Position numbers and translations under genes: made by a program. Below the pieces are notes generated by a model. That model worked only from the letters and a program-made list of their open reading frames with translations, searched no databases and was not told the DNA's origin. Source: Blepharisma stoltei (lineage: Eukaryota > Ciliophora > Heterotrichea > Heterotrichida > Blepharismidae). From it: a DNA stretch of 64,000 nucleotides. How positions within the stretch are numbered: the first letter of the stretch is position 1; every line of letters starts with the position of its first letter. The stretch is taken from the NCBI GenBank assembly GCA_914767885.1, contig CAJZBQ010000002.1, forward strand, positions 434,001 through 498,000, given 5' to 3'. Of the stretch, positions 54,708-63,694 are shown piece after piece.

Positions 54708-56166
54708 TTAATTATTATACACCATTTATAGATGGCCTAATAGAATTTTCTGAATCAATTAAAGCTTGGATCAAATTTATTAGAAGGATGGATAGGAATG
54801 GATATTGGAATAATATGAGCTGGGGAAATCCAGGAAATATGCATCATCCGATTTTTGAGTAAAAGTGAGGGGAATTTGTATATGCCCATTTAAGGTAATT
54901 ATTTTGCAAGTACGGAATAATAGCTTTTAAGAATATTCACCAATTAAAGATATAAATTAAAAAATATTAAGTCAGTAAATAATACTTACTTTTCTAGGTG
55001 AGCCATTAAACTAGTTTTGCTAGCTAATAGTGGATTGAATCTAAATATTTTATATAAATGCTTTGGCGGGAATTTTCAGAATTTTAAAAAATCAAAATTT
55101 AAAGAAAATTTATAGCTTTGTATGTTTTAGGATATAAGCTGTCTAAAATTTAATATAACTATTTGGAGATATCATTATTATAATCATTAGTTGTCTATAT
55201 TCATTTAAAAAGCATATTAAAATTTTTTTCGCTAACAAAGGAGGGTAATTGATCATAAATTAAGATTTCCAATAGTTTTGCTAGTCAAGGGAGGGAGTTA
55301 GAAAAATAAGATTGAAGAAGATATGCATAGCAATTACAATAAAGCGGCTTATCTATTAATCTAAAATGAATTCTATCTGGATTATATATAGCTATACCTG
55401 ATTGCAATGAATAAAAAATGCCTATTGATTAATAATTATCTTATTTACTATTTGAAAGCAGGAAATGGCAGCCAGAAAGGAAGTTTAAATCCGCTTTAAT
55501 TAAGTATATTTTTGTAGTAAACTTTAAAGATATTAAGCTTGGAATACTTTATTTTTGTTAATATTTTATTATTCTCTCTTAAAAATATATTCCAAAAATT
55601 TAAGTGACTATTTCTTATTATATATCTAAATATAATTTTATTTTTAAGCATCATTGATCATTTCTTCCTCTAGCTGATATATCCTATAAGTAATGGCATA
55701 TTAACATATACTAATTGACCAAGAATAGCCCACTAAGGAGCCATTCTTAGTCTGCCAGAAAAAATTTTGACAAAAGATCCTAATCTGCCATTACCACTGA
55801 GTTTTGGTGTTTCCAAATTTTTTGGGCAAGCCAAATGCAATAAAAAAAATTGTTCTTTTGCGATGATGCATTTGGCTTGTCAAAAAATTTGGCAACATCA
55901 AAACTCAGTGGTAATGGCAGAAAAGATCCTAATCTGCCATTACCTCTGAGTTTTGGTGTTTCCAAATTTTTTTGACAAGCCAAATGCATCATCGCAAAAG
56001 AACAATTTTTTTTATTGCATTTGGCTTGCCCAAAAAATTGGAAACACCAAAACTCAGTGGTAATGGCAGATTAGGATCTTTTTGTCAAAATTTTTTCTGG
56101 CAGACCAAGAATGGCTCCATAGTGGGCTATTCTTGGTCAATTAGTATATATTATCTGACTCAGAAA
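54708..56166. other. Intergenic region with a palindromic element and a MITE fragment
   Basis: No gene over 1.4 kb. It contains a MITE fragment at about 55230-55303 (CTAACAAAGGAGGG, a diverged spacer, and CAAGGGAGGGAGTTA) and the palindrome at 55707-56150. The remainder is AT-rich. Confidence 0.5.
55707..56150. mobile_element. ~440-bp palindromic element
   Basis: The outer arms (TATACTAATTGACCAAGAATAGCCC and its complement) and inner arms (GATCCTAATCTGCCATTACC, CAAAACTCAGTGGTAATGGC, GCCAAATGCATCATCGCAAA) pair across a short centre, so nearly the whole element can fold back. It contains a third copy of the ATCCTAATCTGCCATTACC module in the middle, like a nested or tandem palindrome. TA dinucleotides flank it. 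It lies just upstream of the next gene start. Confidence 0.75.
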
Positions 56167-57287
56167 ATGACCGAAGATTGGGAATTTACCACGACTGCTA
56201 GTTCTCCAGACTACTGCTTTGACGATAAATCCACTGAAAACAACAAAACTCAAGTTTGTCTCAACATTTTACCCCGCAAAGTCTCAAAAAAAGCTATAGA
56301 AGCAAAAGAGCAAAAAATCGCTCAGTTAAAAAAAGAAATTACATTCCTAAGAACAGATAACGAAAGGCTAAAAGCTGAAAACCAAGCTATAAAACAAAGT
56401 ATTGATACTTTCAGAGAAAATCTTTTCAAAGAAAGAGAACGAAATAAGATGAAAGGAAATTCAAATTTGTCACTATATACTATGTCGCTTGGCCTTATAA
56501 TTGCCTGTACGTTGCATTTTAATTCAGCGTCTGATTCTTCTTCAGGGACATCAAGATTAAGATTAAAAGGCTTAAGGGCTTCCAGATTTCATGTCTTCGC
56601 ACGCTGTGATTACCGGACCTTGCTTCCGGGTAGCTCAGTTATCTGAGCCCCATCAACAGTGGTCTACTCCAGGGATCTTGGATTTACATCATGTTCTTAA
56701 GTTTCGACTGATTAGAAAGACCCCTCTTGGTTCACTTCTTGCAGATGCTATGGAGTAAAAGGCTAGCTTGCTGCCTCCTGCTGCCGCCTTGTGGAAGGTG
56801 ACACCCAGGAAAAAAAAGAATCACGGCCCTCCCGAACTGGCAGGGAAGAACCTGTGACACAAAAACTATTCGGATAACTAATAACTGGACTGGCCACCAG
56901 CTGACTCCAAAGGCTGCTTACCCCGTATGGTAGCTTAAGCAAGCTAAGGGTTAGGATTAAAGAGCCAAGACCTTGGTTTAAGCTATAAAGCCACTTTGAA
57001 GCCCAAAGCTCTGCGCCGTCAGCAAAGACATATTTCTTCGCCACCACCATACTAAATATTCTGGGGCATCAAGGAAGCTGCTATTTTATGAAAAGGCAAC
57101 TTATAACTTGCCAATGTATGCTTTGATCATTCTTGTGTTTGCACTTATTTGGCAAACTTTTCTCAAGGTGAGAAAGCCGATTTATAAATTGCCTTACTCT
57201 TTAAGAATTGATATATTTCTGTGAAAAAATAATATAAATTTTATGAATAATAAAATTTTTATACAAAAGGAAGTTAGAATTTACTAA
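56167..57287 (+). CDS. Coiled-coil protein with two transmembrane helices, interrupted by a retroposon
   Basis: 200 residues after removing 518 bp. Residues ~38-95 form a leucine-zipper-like coiled coil (RKVSKKAIEAKEQKIAQLKKEITFLRTDNERLKAENQAIKQ). Two hydrophobic segments follow (LYTMSLGLIIACTLHF and YALIILVFALIWQTFL). A membrane-bound bZIP-like factor was considered, but the DNA-binding NxxxxxxCR signature is absent. The junction gives SSSGTSRKLLFYEKATYNLP. Ends TAA 57285-57287. Confidence 0.65.
56556..57062 (-). mobile_element. SINE-3 retroposon copy
   Basis: 507 bp between 11-bp repeats with one mismatch (56545-56555 and 57063-57073). The left tail is (ATTAAG)n; on the minus strand the head reads ATGGTGGTGGCGAAG and opens a 95-codon frame (MVVAKKYVFADGAELWASKWLYSLNQGLGSLIL). 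Near the tail side, TAGCTCAGTTATCTGAGC at about 56632 looks like a tRNA D-arm. It aligns with 17213-17570. Confidence 0.8.
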
Positions 57288-57322
57288 AAGGCTGTGCTAA
57301 TAACATAAGTTAATATTTTATT

Positions 57323-57625
57323 ATGGATAATTTTACAAATTTTGACTCGGCAACTGCATTAGCTATAGAGAGTGAAAGAATAAATGCACATCTAGAATTT
57401 GAAAATTTGAAAGTAGAAAGCCACCAAGGCAACGATTTTGAGATTTCGCCATGATTTGGAGGAGTTTATGATCAATTCCAAAGAATAAAACTCAAAGATG
57501 CGACTCAAAGCATCCCAAAAGATAGTATTGCAAATACCAATTCTCCAGCTGAACTAAATAAAACTGAAAGGAAAATTCACAGCCGAACTGGCTCTATTTC
57601 TCAAGCTACTAACTTCATGAAATAA
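57323..57625 (+). CDS. Small unknown protein
   Basis: 100 residues: MDNFTNFDSATALAIESERINAHLEFENLKVE..., with one TGA Trp (SPWFGGVYDQF). The ATG at 57323 is 36 bp after the previous stop. Acidic N-terminus, polar C-terminus. Not recognised. Confidence 0.55.
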
Positions 57626-57990
57626 GCATGCAGATTTTTTCTAAAAATATATTACAGATTCTTATTATGTATTGCAATAATTTCTTATCATGCATATGCA
57701 TGTCATTTTGAATTTGGTATGTGAAAACCAAATATGCGCTTCAAAACGCAGATTTTAGTGCGGCAAATTCATAATTTGAAATTTATATGAAAAATTGCGC
57801 GTATAACCTCCACAAGAAATTTTACCAACGTATTATAAATAGAAAAATCCATATAAATTGAAATAATAGGAGTAGTAAACGAAACAAAAAATTATCGCCG
57901 ATATCTTTGAATCTGAAAAGAGAATATTTAAATAAATCGAAAACAAATGACAGAATAAGAATTTATCAAGGCTTAGACGAGAGAAAAATA

Positions 57991-60181
57991 ATGAAAACTG
58001 AGAGCAATTATATAGATTATCCGTCGATGCTTATTTCTGCTGACTCTATATCAACAGAGCACAGTTCAAGCACAAAAAAAGCTAAGTTTCAGCCACAGTT
58101 TAATCGATCTTCACAGGTCTCTTTAACGCAAAAGTATGTAGATTTGCCAAGAGTCAATTCTTTTACTTATTTAAATTCTTATCACCAGGGATCATCTGTG
58201 GATCGTAATCTTCAATCTCAATATAGCAAAACGAGAGGAAAAGCACTATGAGTTAGTGATTTGTTAAAGATCTTATCCAAAGAAGCAGAGAAGCAAATAC
58301 ATAGCTCGCCAAGTAAATCTGAAATTGTGATAGACCAATTTATTAAATCTGACAAAATTTCCTTGACAAAACCCTCAACCCCCAAAAAGAAAAGAATGCC
58401 AGAAAAAAATAATGAAGAATCAAACAAAACTAAGGTGCTTTACAAACAAAACCTTGTGCTAAACTTGCAAGAACCCAAGAAATTTCTTAAACCAGAGAGT
58501 GAAACTTGGGTTCTACCTACAATTAGAGACGATATACATTAAAATGGCGACATATATAAGCCGGCCCTCTTGGTGCAACAGTCCAGACCTTATGGCCACA
58601 GCAAACTGAGACGGTCTCCGAGAAAAGAATCAAGTACAGCTGAAAAGATATATATCCGAGTAGGTTTTGGCTGCTTTCCTGTGGTTGGAAATGGAGATGC
58701 TGGACAACGTTCTTTGGATTTGAGGACTCATAGGAATTCCTCTACCGAGAAGTCTGGGCTTTCGGCTCAGGCCATAGTGGAGCAGCCTTTTTCCTGCATT
58801 TGTTGAAGAAAGACACTTCGGCACTCAACAAACTCCAAGGATCCTTGGAATCAAACTACTCCAATGGCTGCCTCAATGTCGCAGAAATCCATAAGCCACT
58901 CTTATCTTATAGAATCTAGCAGAAATTTCTGCCTAACGATCCTTATGGATCATTTTGAACTTAAAATTGGGTTTTTTCACAAAAATAAGCGATTTATATA
59001 CCAAACTGCTTGCGCTTTTTCCTCCTCTTCCAGGTTTTCCCACCACTATTGGTGTTTTCCCCCTTGACAACTGAATTTGTCCCCATTTCTTTATTTCCAT
59101 CGTTTTCTGTGATTTCCTTGCTTTCTCTGGCCCCCTTGATTTCTTTGGCTTCTTTGGTTTCTTTGGTTTCTTTGGCTTCTTTGGTTTCTTTGGTTTCTTT
59201 GGCTTCTTTGGTTTCTTTGGTTTCTTTGGTTTCTTTGGTTTCTTTGGTTTCTTTGGTTTCTTTGGTTTCTTTGGCTTCTTTGGCTTCTTTGGTTTCTTTG
59301 GTTTTTTTGGTTTCTTTGATTTCTTTGGTTTCTTTAGTTTCTTTGGTTTCTTTGGTTTCTTTGGTTTCTTTGGTTTCTTTGGTTTCTTTGGTTTCTTTGG
59401 CTTCTTTGGTTTCTTTGGTTTCTTTGGTTTCTTTGGTTTCCTTGGTTTCTTTGGTTTCTTTGGTTTCTTTGGCTTCTTTGGTTTCTTTGGTTTCTTTGGT
59501 TTCTTTGGTTTCCTTGGTTTCTTTGGTTTCCTTAGTTTCTTTGGTTTCTTTAGTTTCTTTGGCCTCCTTCTTTTCTATGCTGTCGATTTCGTAGGGTAGT
59601 GATCGAATTGAATGAGAGGTCAATATCAACTCCCATTCATCCATCACTATTCCCTCCAATCCTCCAACAGCTCGCAGCAATTCTTGCTCCCAGTCATCCT
59701 CTTCTACTTTTTCTTCATCCTCTTCAACTTCGCTGTCCTCAGAAACTGTTCCTTCATCTCCAAGAATTTCTTCAACTCTATCCCAAAACTCTTCATCTCA
59801 AAACAAACTGTCTTCACTGTCACTAACACTATAATTTGAGTCAATTTCGTCAAAAGATCTTGCATCAAGCTCACAATCCTTGACTTTTCATCAAGGCAGA
59901 ATATTTTTGCAATTCCCTTTTGTCTCCATGATTCACACAAATAAAAAGTATCCATAAGCCACTCACTCAAGACTGAAGCAGCAAGGAGGAGACAGAGGTA
60001 TCAGAAGTGGACCTCATTATTAGGGAAAGACCCTTTAGGCTGGAGTTGAAAAGCAGTTGAATCTCCTGTGCGGGAGGTCTTTGATAACTGCACCACTAAT
60101 ATGGCTAACGTTGACTTTAATAGCCTAGCCTAACCTACAATTAGAGCCAAATTATCAAAAATGCAGAGAATGCATACATAA
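57991..60181 (+). CDS. Unknown protein, interrupted by a retroposon with a nested retroposon
   Basis: 190 residues from ATG 57991 (MKTESNYIDYPSMLISADS) to TAA 60179-60181, after removing 1618 bp. The frame is open upstream to about 57898 without an ATG, so an unseen intron or IES may add an N-terminus (NLKREYLNKSKTNDRIRIYQGLDERKI). Lys/Ser-rich and probably disordered, ending NLQEPKKFLKPESETWVLPTIRAKLSKMQRMHT. Not recognised. Confidence 0.6.
58994..59929 (-). CDS. ORF of the nested retroposon with (Lys-Glu-Thr)n tract
   Basis: 311 codons from ATG 59927-59929, three of them TGA read as Trp (LPWWKVKD, LFWDEEFW). The N-terminal ~110 residues are acidic (DSNYSVSDSEDSLFWDEEFWDRVEEILGDEG). A tract of about 50 KET/KEA triplets follows (59135-59565), then a basic C-terminus (GKTWKRRKKRKQFGI). 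It runs in the sense direction of the nested element. It has the size and basic tail of a LINE ORF1-type protein but no domain proves that. It could be a captured host gene. Confidence 0.6.
59135..59565 (-). repeat. 9-bp minisatellite (AAAGAAACC)n
   Basis: About 48 tandem copies of a 9-bp unit with sporadic T-to-C variants that change Thr to Ala. The period keeps the (KET)n reading frame. Confidence 0.95.
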
Positions 60182-60357
60182 TTTGACTATGCTTAATTAA
60201 TCAGCCTTAAATAGCTTTATTTCAATAATTACTCGCTATCATTATTAAGTCATGCTTAAATAACTAAACCTACTAATATAAATGCTACTTTATAAATTAA
60301 TATTTAAAATAGAAATCCTTAAAATTATTCATGCTAAAAAAGCATATTCTATTTTAG

Positions 60358-60750
60358 TTAAAAGAAGTATCCCAGAAGTTTTCCTCCAGTGTGTCTTTTA
60401 CGAGCTTCTTCATGGTCCAAAATTCCGAAAGTTGTGGTCAAAACCACATATCCGAATTGTCTTGAAGGGAGTAAATCTGTAGCCACTTGCTCAATATCGG
60501 TCAAAGCAATGTCAAAACGAGGAGAAATGACTCCACATTTGTTAAGTCTCCCAACAAGGTCAACAACAATTTTGCCTGATCTGTGGTCATCTATGACTTC
60601 GAACTCTCCAATGTAGCCATGCTTCTGCATCAAGCGCAGGAATCTAATAACAACTTTTGAAGATGGTCTAATAAGAACTTGTCTTTTTCCTCGCTTTTCT
60701 GCGTTAATTATGCTCTTCAAACAGTCTGCAAGAACATTCATGCGCACCAT
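60358..60750 (-). CDS. RPS15A: 40S ribosomal protein uS8 (RPS15A/S22)
   Basis: 130 residues, exactly the family length: [65 protein letters not shown], ending [26 protein letters not shown]. It binds 18S rRNA in the small subunit. Uninterrupted and with no TGA, as expected for a highly expressed gene. Confidence 0.98.
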   Translation of the reverse strand: MVRMNVLADCLKSIINAEKRGKRQVLIRPSSKVVIRFLRLMQKHGYIGEFEVIDDHRSGKIVVDLVGRLNKCGVISPRFDIALTDIEQVATDLLPSRQFGYVVLTTTFGILDHEEARKRHTGGKLLGYFF

Positions 60751-60774
60751 TTGATTTTTATAATAATTAAGAAT

Positions 60775-61230
60775 TTACATTGCTTTATAATTAGCTTTAC
60801 TAATAGATTTTGGAATTGGGTCTGCAGGATTTTCAACTTTTTTGGTGATTTCTGGAGAGTTTTGAATTTCGCTATCTGATTTCATTAATTCGTCGAATTC
60901 TGTATCACTTTTTTGGTAATTAGCTTTACTAATAGATTTTGGACTTGAGTCTGCAGGATTTTCTACTTTTTTGGTGATTTCTAATGCTGGAGCGTTTTGA
61001 ATTTCGCTATCTGATTTCATTAATTCATCGAATTCTTGATCACTTTTTTTGGCTTCTATTTCTTCCTCTTGTTCTTGTTCTTGTTGCTCTTGCTCTACTT
61101 CTTCTTCTCCTTCTTCATAAGGAATATTTTCGATTTCCTCATCACTTTCTTGCTTAATTGTTGAGCTTGTTTTGGGTTTTTGGATTTCAGTTTCACTTTC
61201 TGAGCTAGATTCCTTATATATCTGCGAAAA
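60775..61230 (-). CDS. Acidic protein with a duplicated segment, 5' end not found
   Basis: About 150 residues in an open frame ending at TAA 60775. The N-terminal part is Glu/Gln-rich (EEGEEEVEQEQQEQEQEEEIE). The C-terminal part is a tandem duplication of SDxEFDELMKSDSEIQNxPxxEITKKVENPADxxPKSISKANY (two copies, DNA about 60775-60908 and 60913-61045). The frame is closed by TAA at about 61242 with no ATG between, so an intron or IES near 61240 probably joins an upstream exon. Not recognised. Confidence 0.5.
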   Translation of the reverse strand, partial: FSQIYKESSSESETEIQKPKTSSTIKQESDEEIENIPYEEGEEEVEQEQQEQEQEEEIEAKKSDQEFDELMKSDSEIQNAPALEITKKVENPADSSPKSISKANYQKSDTEFDELMKSDSEIQNSPEITKKVENPADPIPKSISKANYKAM

Positions 61231-61292
61231 TTAATTTGTGATTTTATGATTAAAATTTTGAATGCTTTTATATTATAAAATAGGTACTGATA

Positions 61293-62706
61293 CTAATAGC
61301 AATATATGAATTTATTTGAATAAAAATAAGTTTCAATATTTTTGAGATTTTTCTGAGATTTATTTGACCCCACTGTTTTTCAAGCTCTGTTTATCAATTT
61401 CATATCTTCTTCTGACAGATAAGCAGGGCTAATTTTAATATCTTTCCTATTTGCGATTTTTAAATTTTTCTTACTTGCTTGTCTTGACTTCGACATTCTC
61501 TGCTTTTGGATAGCTGCATTTAGCTCTTTTCTCGCATTTATCGCTAGTGGATGATCATCAGATAAGTTATCCTTGGCAAATTTTTCAGCTTTTTTATAAA
61601 TTGTTATAGCCTCTTGCGTCCTTTTAAGGAATTCCAACTCTACTCCCATATTGTGATAGGCAATTGATAACATTGGCGCTTGCTCTTCAAAGTTTTTAGA
61701 AGGCGCTTGCAAAGCACCGATTAACTCATCTTGCAAAATAATCACAGCTTCCATGGCGTGACTTAATGCTTCCTCGTGCTTCAGCATTTGTGAAAGCACA
61801 GCACACATATTAAGATGTGTAACAGCAAGATTTTTAGGAATTCCCAAGGCTTTTTGCAGATAGTTTTGAGCTATTCGAAGTTTGCCAGACTGCCGATAAT
61901 AGCATGCTAGGTTATTTAGTGTTTTAACCTTACTCTCCTCTCTTTAAATTGCAAAAAAAAATCTGGTTTCATTTATATAGGGGTATTTTTTTAAATATAT
62001 TATATAAAACTGTTTAAATAATATTTTACTTGCACTTTTTCTTTTAAATTAGGCCAATTGAATGGAAACATTTTCAATTTAAGCATCAAAAAATGGAAAT
62101 TTTACCTATTTTTGTTCCAATTTAAAGCGGGGGGGTAGCCACTTCATCTTTCCCACACAAAGCTTCAGCTCTCTTTAATAAATCAAGAGCTAAATGAAAA
62201 TCTTCTCTTTGCAAGTACTCAGTGGCTAATTGATTGCACATTTCACATAACTGACGATAGCATGCTTTTACCTCCTCACTTTCAAGCCCAAAAACCTCTT
62301 TTCTTATTTCTAACTTTCCCCTCCTTCCCTCCTTCAAGAAAAAAAAATTGTTCAGGGCGTTTTTTTTTTTCAAAAAATTTCTATATAAATTTTATAAAAA
62401 AAATTTGTTTTTTCGAAATTTAAAAAATCCCATATTAATTTGTAAAATTTATGTTTTAAAATGCAAGTTGTTTTAAATGAAGAGAACTAACAAGAGATTT
62501 CGTTATAATATTATCACATATATTTTTTCATAAAAAATTTAGTTCACTCACTGAGGGTGGGTTTTTACCCAAAAATAGGGATTTTTCCAATGGTTTTGTT
62601 CACTCACGGTTGGGAGTAAGCTTTGCTCTATCAGCTCTAAGGCTTCTAGACTGCTTCCATTCTTCCTGAGCTCTTGCACTCTTTCATCAATCTTTTCTAA
62701 ATCCAT
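61293..62706 (-). CDS. TPR-repeat protein, interrupted by two MITEs
   Basis: 300 residues after removing 205 and 306 bp. TPR-like helical pairs fill residues ~15-230: EALELIEQSLEIRKEVFGLESEEVKACYRQLCEMCNQLATEYLQREDFHLALDLLKRAEALC, VKTLNNLACYYRQSGKLRIAQNYLQKAL, HLNMCAVLSQMLKHEEALSHAMEAV, IAYHNMGVELEFLKRTQEAITIYKKAEKFAK. The last ~70 residues are basic. A kinesin-light-chain or PAT/TTC-type scaffold is likely; the partner is unknown. A TGA Trp lies at 61380. Confidence 0.82.
61933..62137. mobile_element. MITE-like IES, TTTAAATTGGAAC family
   Basis: 205 bp between TA copies (61931-61932 and 62136-62137). The left end CTCTCCTCTCTTTAAATTG and right end GTTCCAATTTAAAGCGGGG are inverted. A second CAATTTAAG lies about 40 bp inside the right end. 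Removal gives GKDEVAKVKTLNNLACYY in the TPR gene. Here only TA, not TNA, is duplicated. Confidence 0.82.
62314..62619 (+). mobile_element. MITE-like IES, GTGAGTGAAC family, degenerate left end
   Basis: 306 bp between TAA copies (62311-62313 and 62617-62619). The right end keeps the motif pair (CACTCACTGAGGG and CACTCACGGTTGGG) with the shared spacer. The left hairpin has decayed to CCCCTCCTTCCCTCC. Removal joins ELIEQSL to EIRKEVFG. Excision competence with such a degraded end would be informative. Confidence 0.82.
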
Positions 62707-62713
62707 TTAATAT

Positions 62714-63410
62714 TTACACAATTGATATTTTCTTATTATATGCAATTGGTCTAAACAAGCTCAAAATATAATCATGGAGCTTATTCCCCATGTTCATTTC
62801 TGGGTAACTTTCAGGGCTAACAAATTCTTGGTTTCGGTTTTCATACGCCCATTCTATGATTTGATGGAGTCCTCCTGTGCATGACAAATCTGATCTTGCG
62901 AAGTCTATTTTTTCGACACTGAATTCTTGAATATTGCACAACAGCTTAATCTTTTCTAATGGCCCTATTGAGATCTCGAACCCATTAATATTGTATTCCA
63001 CAAACAAAGAAAGTTCTTCAATGAAGCCTTTTTTCACCTCCATCTTGAGTATCACAAGAACATGATTGTGGACATCTGAGCCTTCTTTTGGCCTTTTAAT
63101 GCAACGTATATCGCTTGGTCTGTAATTATGAATCTTCGTTTTCAAGTCGAAAATGCTGCTTGGGTTCCCTATTGAATGGCTGTAGTCTTTTATTAAAAAT
63201 TTTTCTGCTTTGAATATGTCAAAGTTTATATAGGGTTTTACCCTTAATAGCACGATGAGTGTGGATGATTCCCGGCGGAACCATCGAGTTGGACCAACTC
63301 GATGATTCTACCGGGAATCATCTGCCCTTATCGGGCTATTAAGGGTAAAACCCTATAGAGTTTCGGGGCGTTTTGGCCTTAATTGGATCTTTTGCAAAGC
63401 ATGCTCCCAT
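62714..63410 (-). CDS. Unknown, possibly N-myristoylated protein
   Basis: 189 residues after removing a 127-bp palindromic IES. Starts MGACFAKDPIKAKTPRNS, which fits an N-myristoylation and palmitoylation signal (Gly2, Cys4). The remainder looks like a compact alpha/beta domain (VHNHVLVILKMEVKKGFIEELSLFVEYNINGFEISIGPLEKIKLL). Not recognised. Divergent from the SET-like gene, with 23 bp between the two start codons. Confidence 0.65.
63231..63357. mobile_element. 127-bp near-perfect palindrome IES
   Basis: TA-bounded (63229-63230 and 63356-63357). The arms TATAGGGTTTTACCCTTAATAG and GGATGATTCCCGG with TCGAGTTGG pair with the opposite half around a GGACCAACTC centre; one bulge separates the two arm blocks. 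Removal connects PRNSI to NFDIFKAEK. Very different in base composition from the AT-rich small IESs. Confidence 0.82.
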
Positions 63411-63433
63411 TATGCTATTTTTGTTGTAAAAAT

Positions 63434-63694
63434 ATGGATTCAGAAGGAAAGGTTTTTGAATATTTTAACTGAGCAAGAGGGGAAGGTGTGAAATGGAATA
63501 AGGTTGAGTGATTTTTTAATAATAAAAATGTGACGATAAGAGCAATCACAGAAATCCAGCCTGGAGATGAGATAATTTTTGTACCAAATTCATGCATGAT
63601 AAGTAAAGAAATTGCTGTTAGCAGTGAAGTTGGGATAATTTTTACTGAAAATAAGCACATATTTGAGAATAATAATGAGAGAGATTACGATTAG
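63434..63694 (+). CDS. SET-domain protein N-terminus, probably interrupted by a retroposon
   Basis: 86 residues: MDSEGKVFEYFNWARGEGVKWNKVEWFFNNKNVTIRAITEIQPGDEIIFVPNSCMISKEIAVSSEVG. This matches the beginning of Rubisco-LSMT/SETD3/SETD6-type SET proteins (FxxW, then RGI-like RAITEIQPGDEIIFVP). The frame stops at TAG 692-694 just before GC-rich sequence, so the rest of the gene is expected beyond the window, after a retroposon. Two Trp are TGA. Confidence 0.65.

Larger units (their letters stand above)
58902..59949 (-). mobile_element. Nested retroposon carrying an ORF
   Basis: 1048 bp between perfect 15-bp repeats ATCCATAAGCCACTC (58887-58901 and 59950-59964). These repeats split the outer SINE-2 copy, proving the order of insertion. 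The left end TTATCTTATAG is the likely tail (GATAA tandem on the minus strand), and the right end is the head, 20 bp upstream of its ORF. Reverse transcriptase is not present. Confidence 0.82.
58529..60132 (+). mobile_element. SINE-2 full-length copy, split by a nested insertion
   Basis: Bounded by perfect 14-bp repeats (58515-58528 and 60133-60146). Without the nested element it is 373 + 168 = 541 bp, close to SINE-1 in size. The head is ACATTAAAATGGCGACATAT; the ATG opens a 39-codon frame (MATYISRPSWCNSPD). The tail is GCCTAGCCTAACCT. Its 3' 168 bp match the truncated copy at 36438-36604. Confidence 0.82.

Noticed and set aside
56240-56460. bZIP transcription factor anchored in the ER
   Set aside because: The leucine-zipper-like coil and TM helices are present but the basic DNA-binding signature is missing.
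56620-56700. tRNA gene
   Set aside because: A D-arm-like TAGCTCAGTTATCTGAGC is present, but no anticodon stem or T arm can be paired around it; it lies in SINE-3.
59010-59594. Long plus-strand frame of repeating Ser-Leu-Val
   Set aside because: It is the antisense shadow of the (KET)n minisatellite; the minus frame has an ATG-led ORF with TGA Trp codons and non-repetitive ends.
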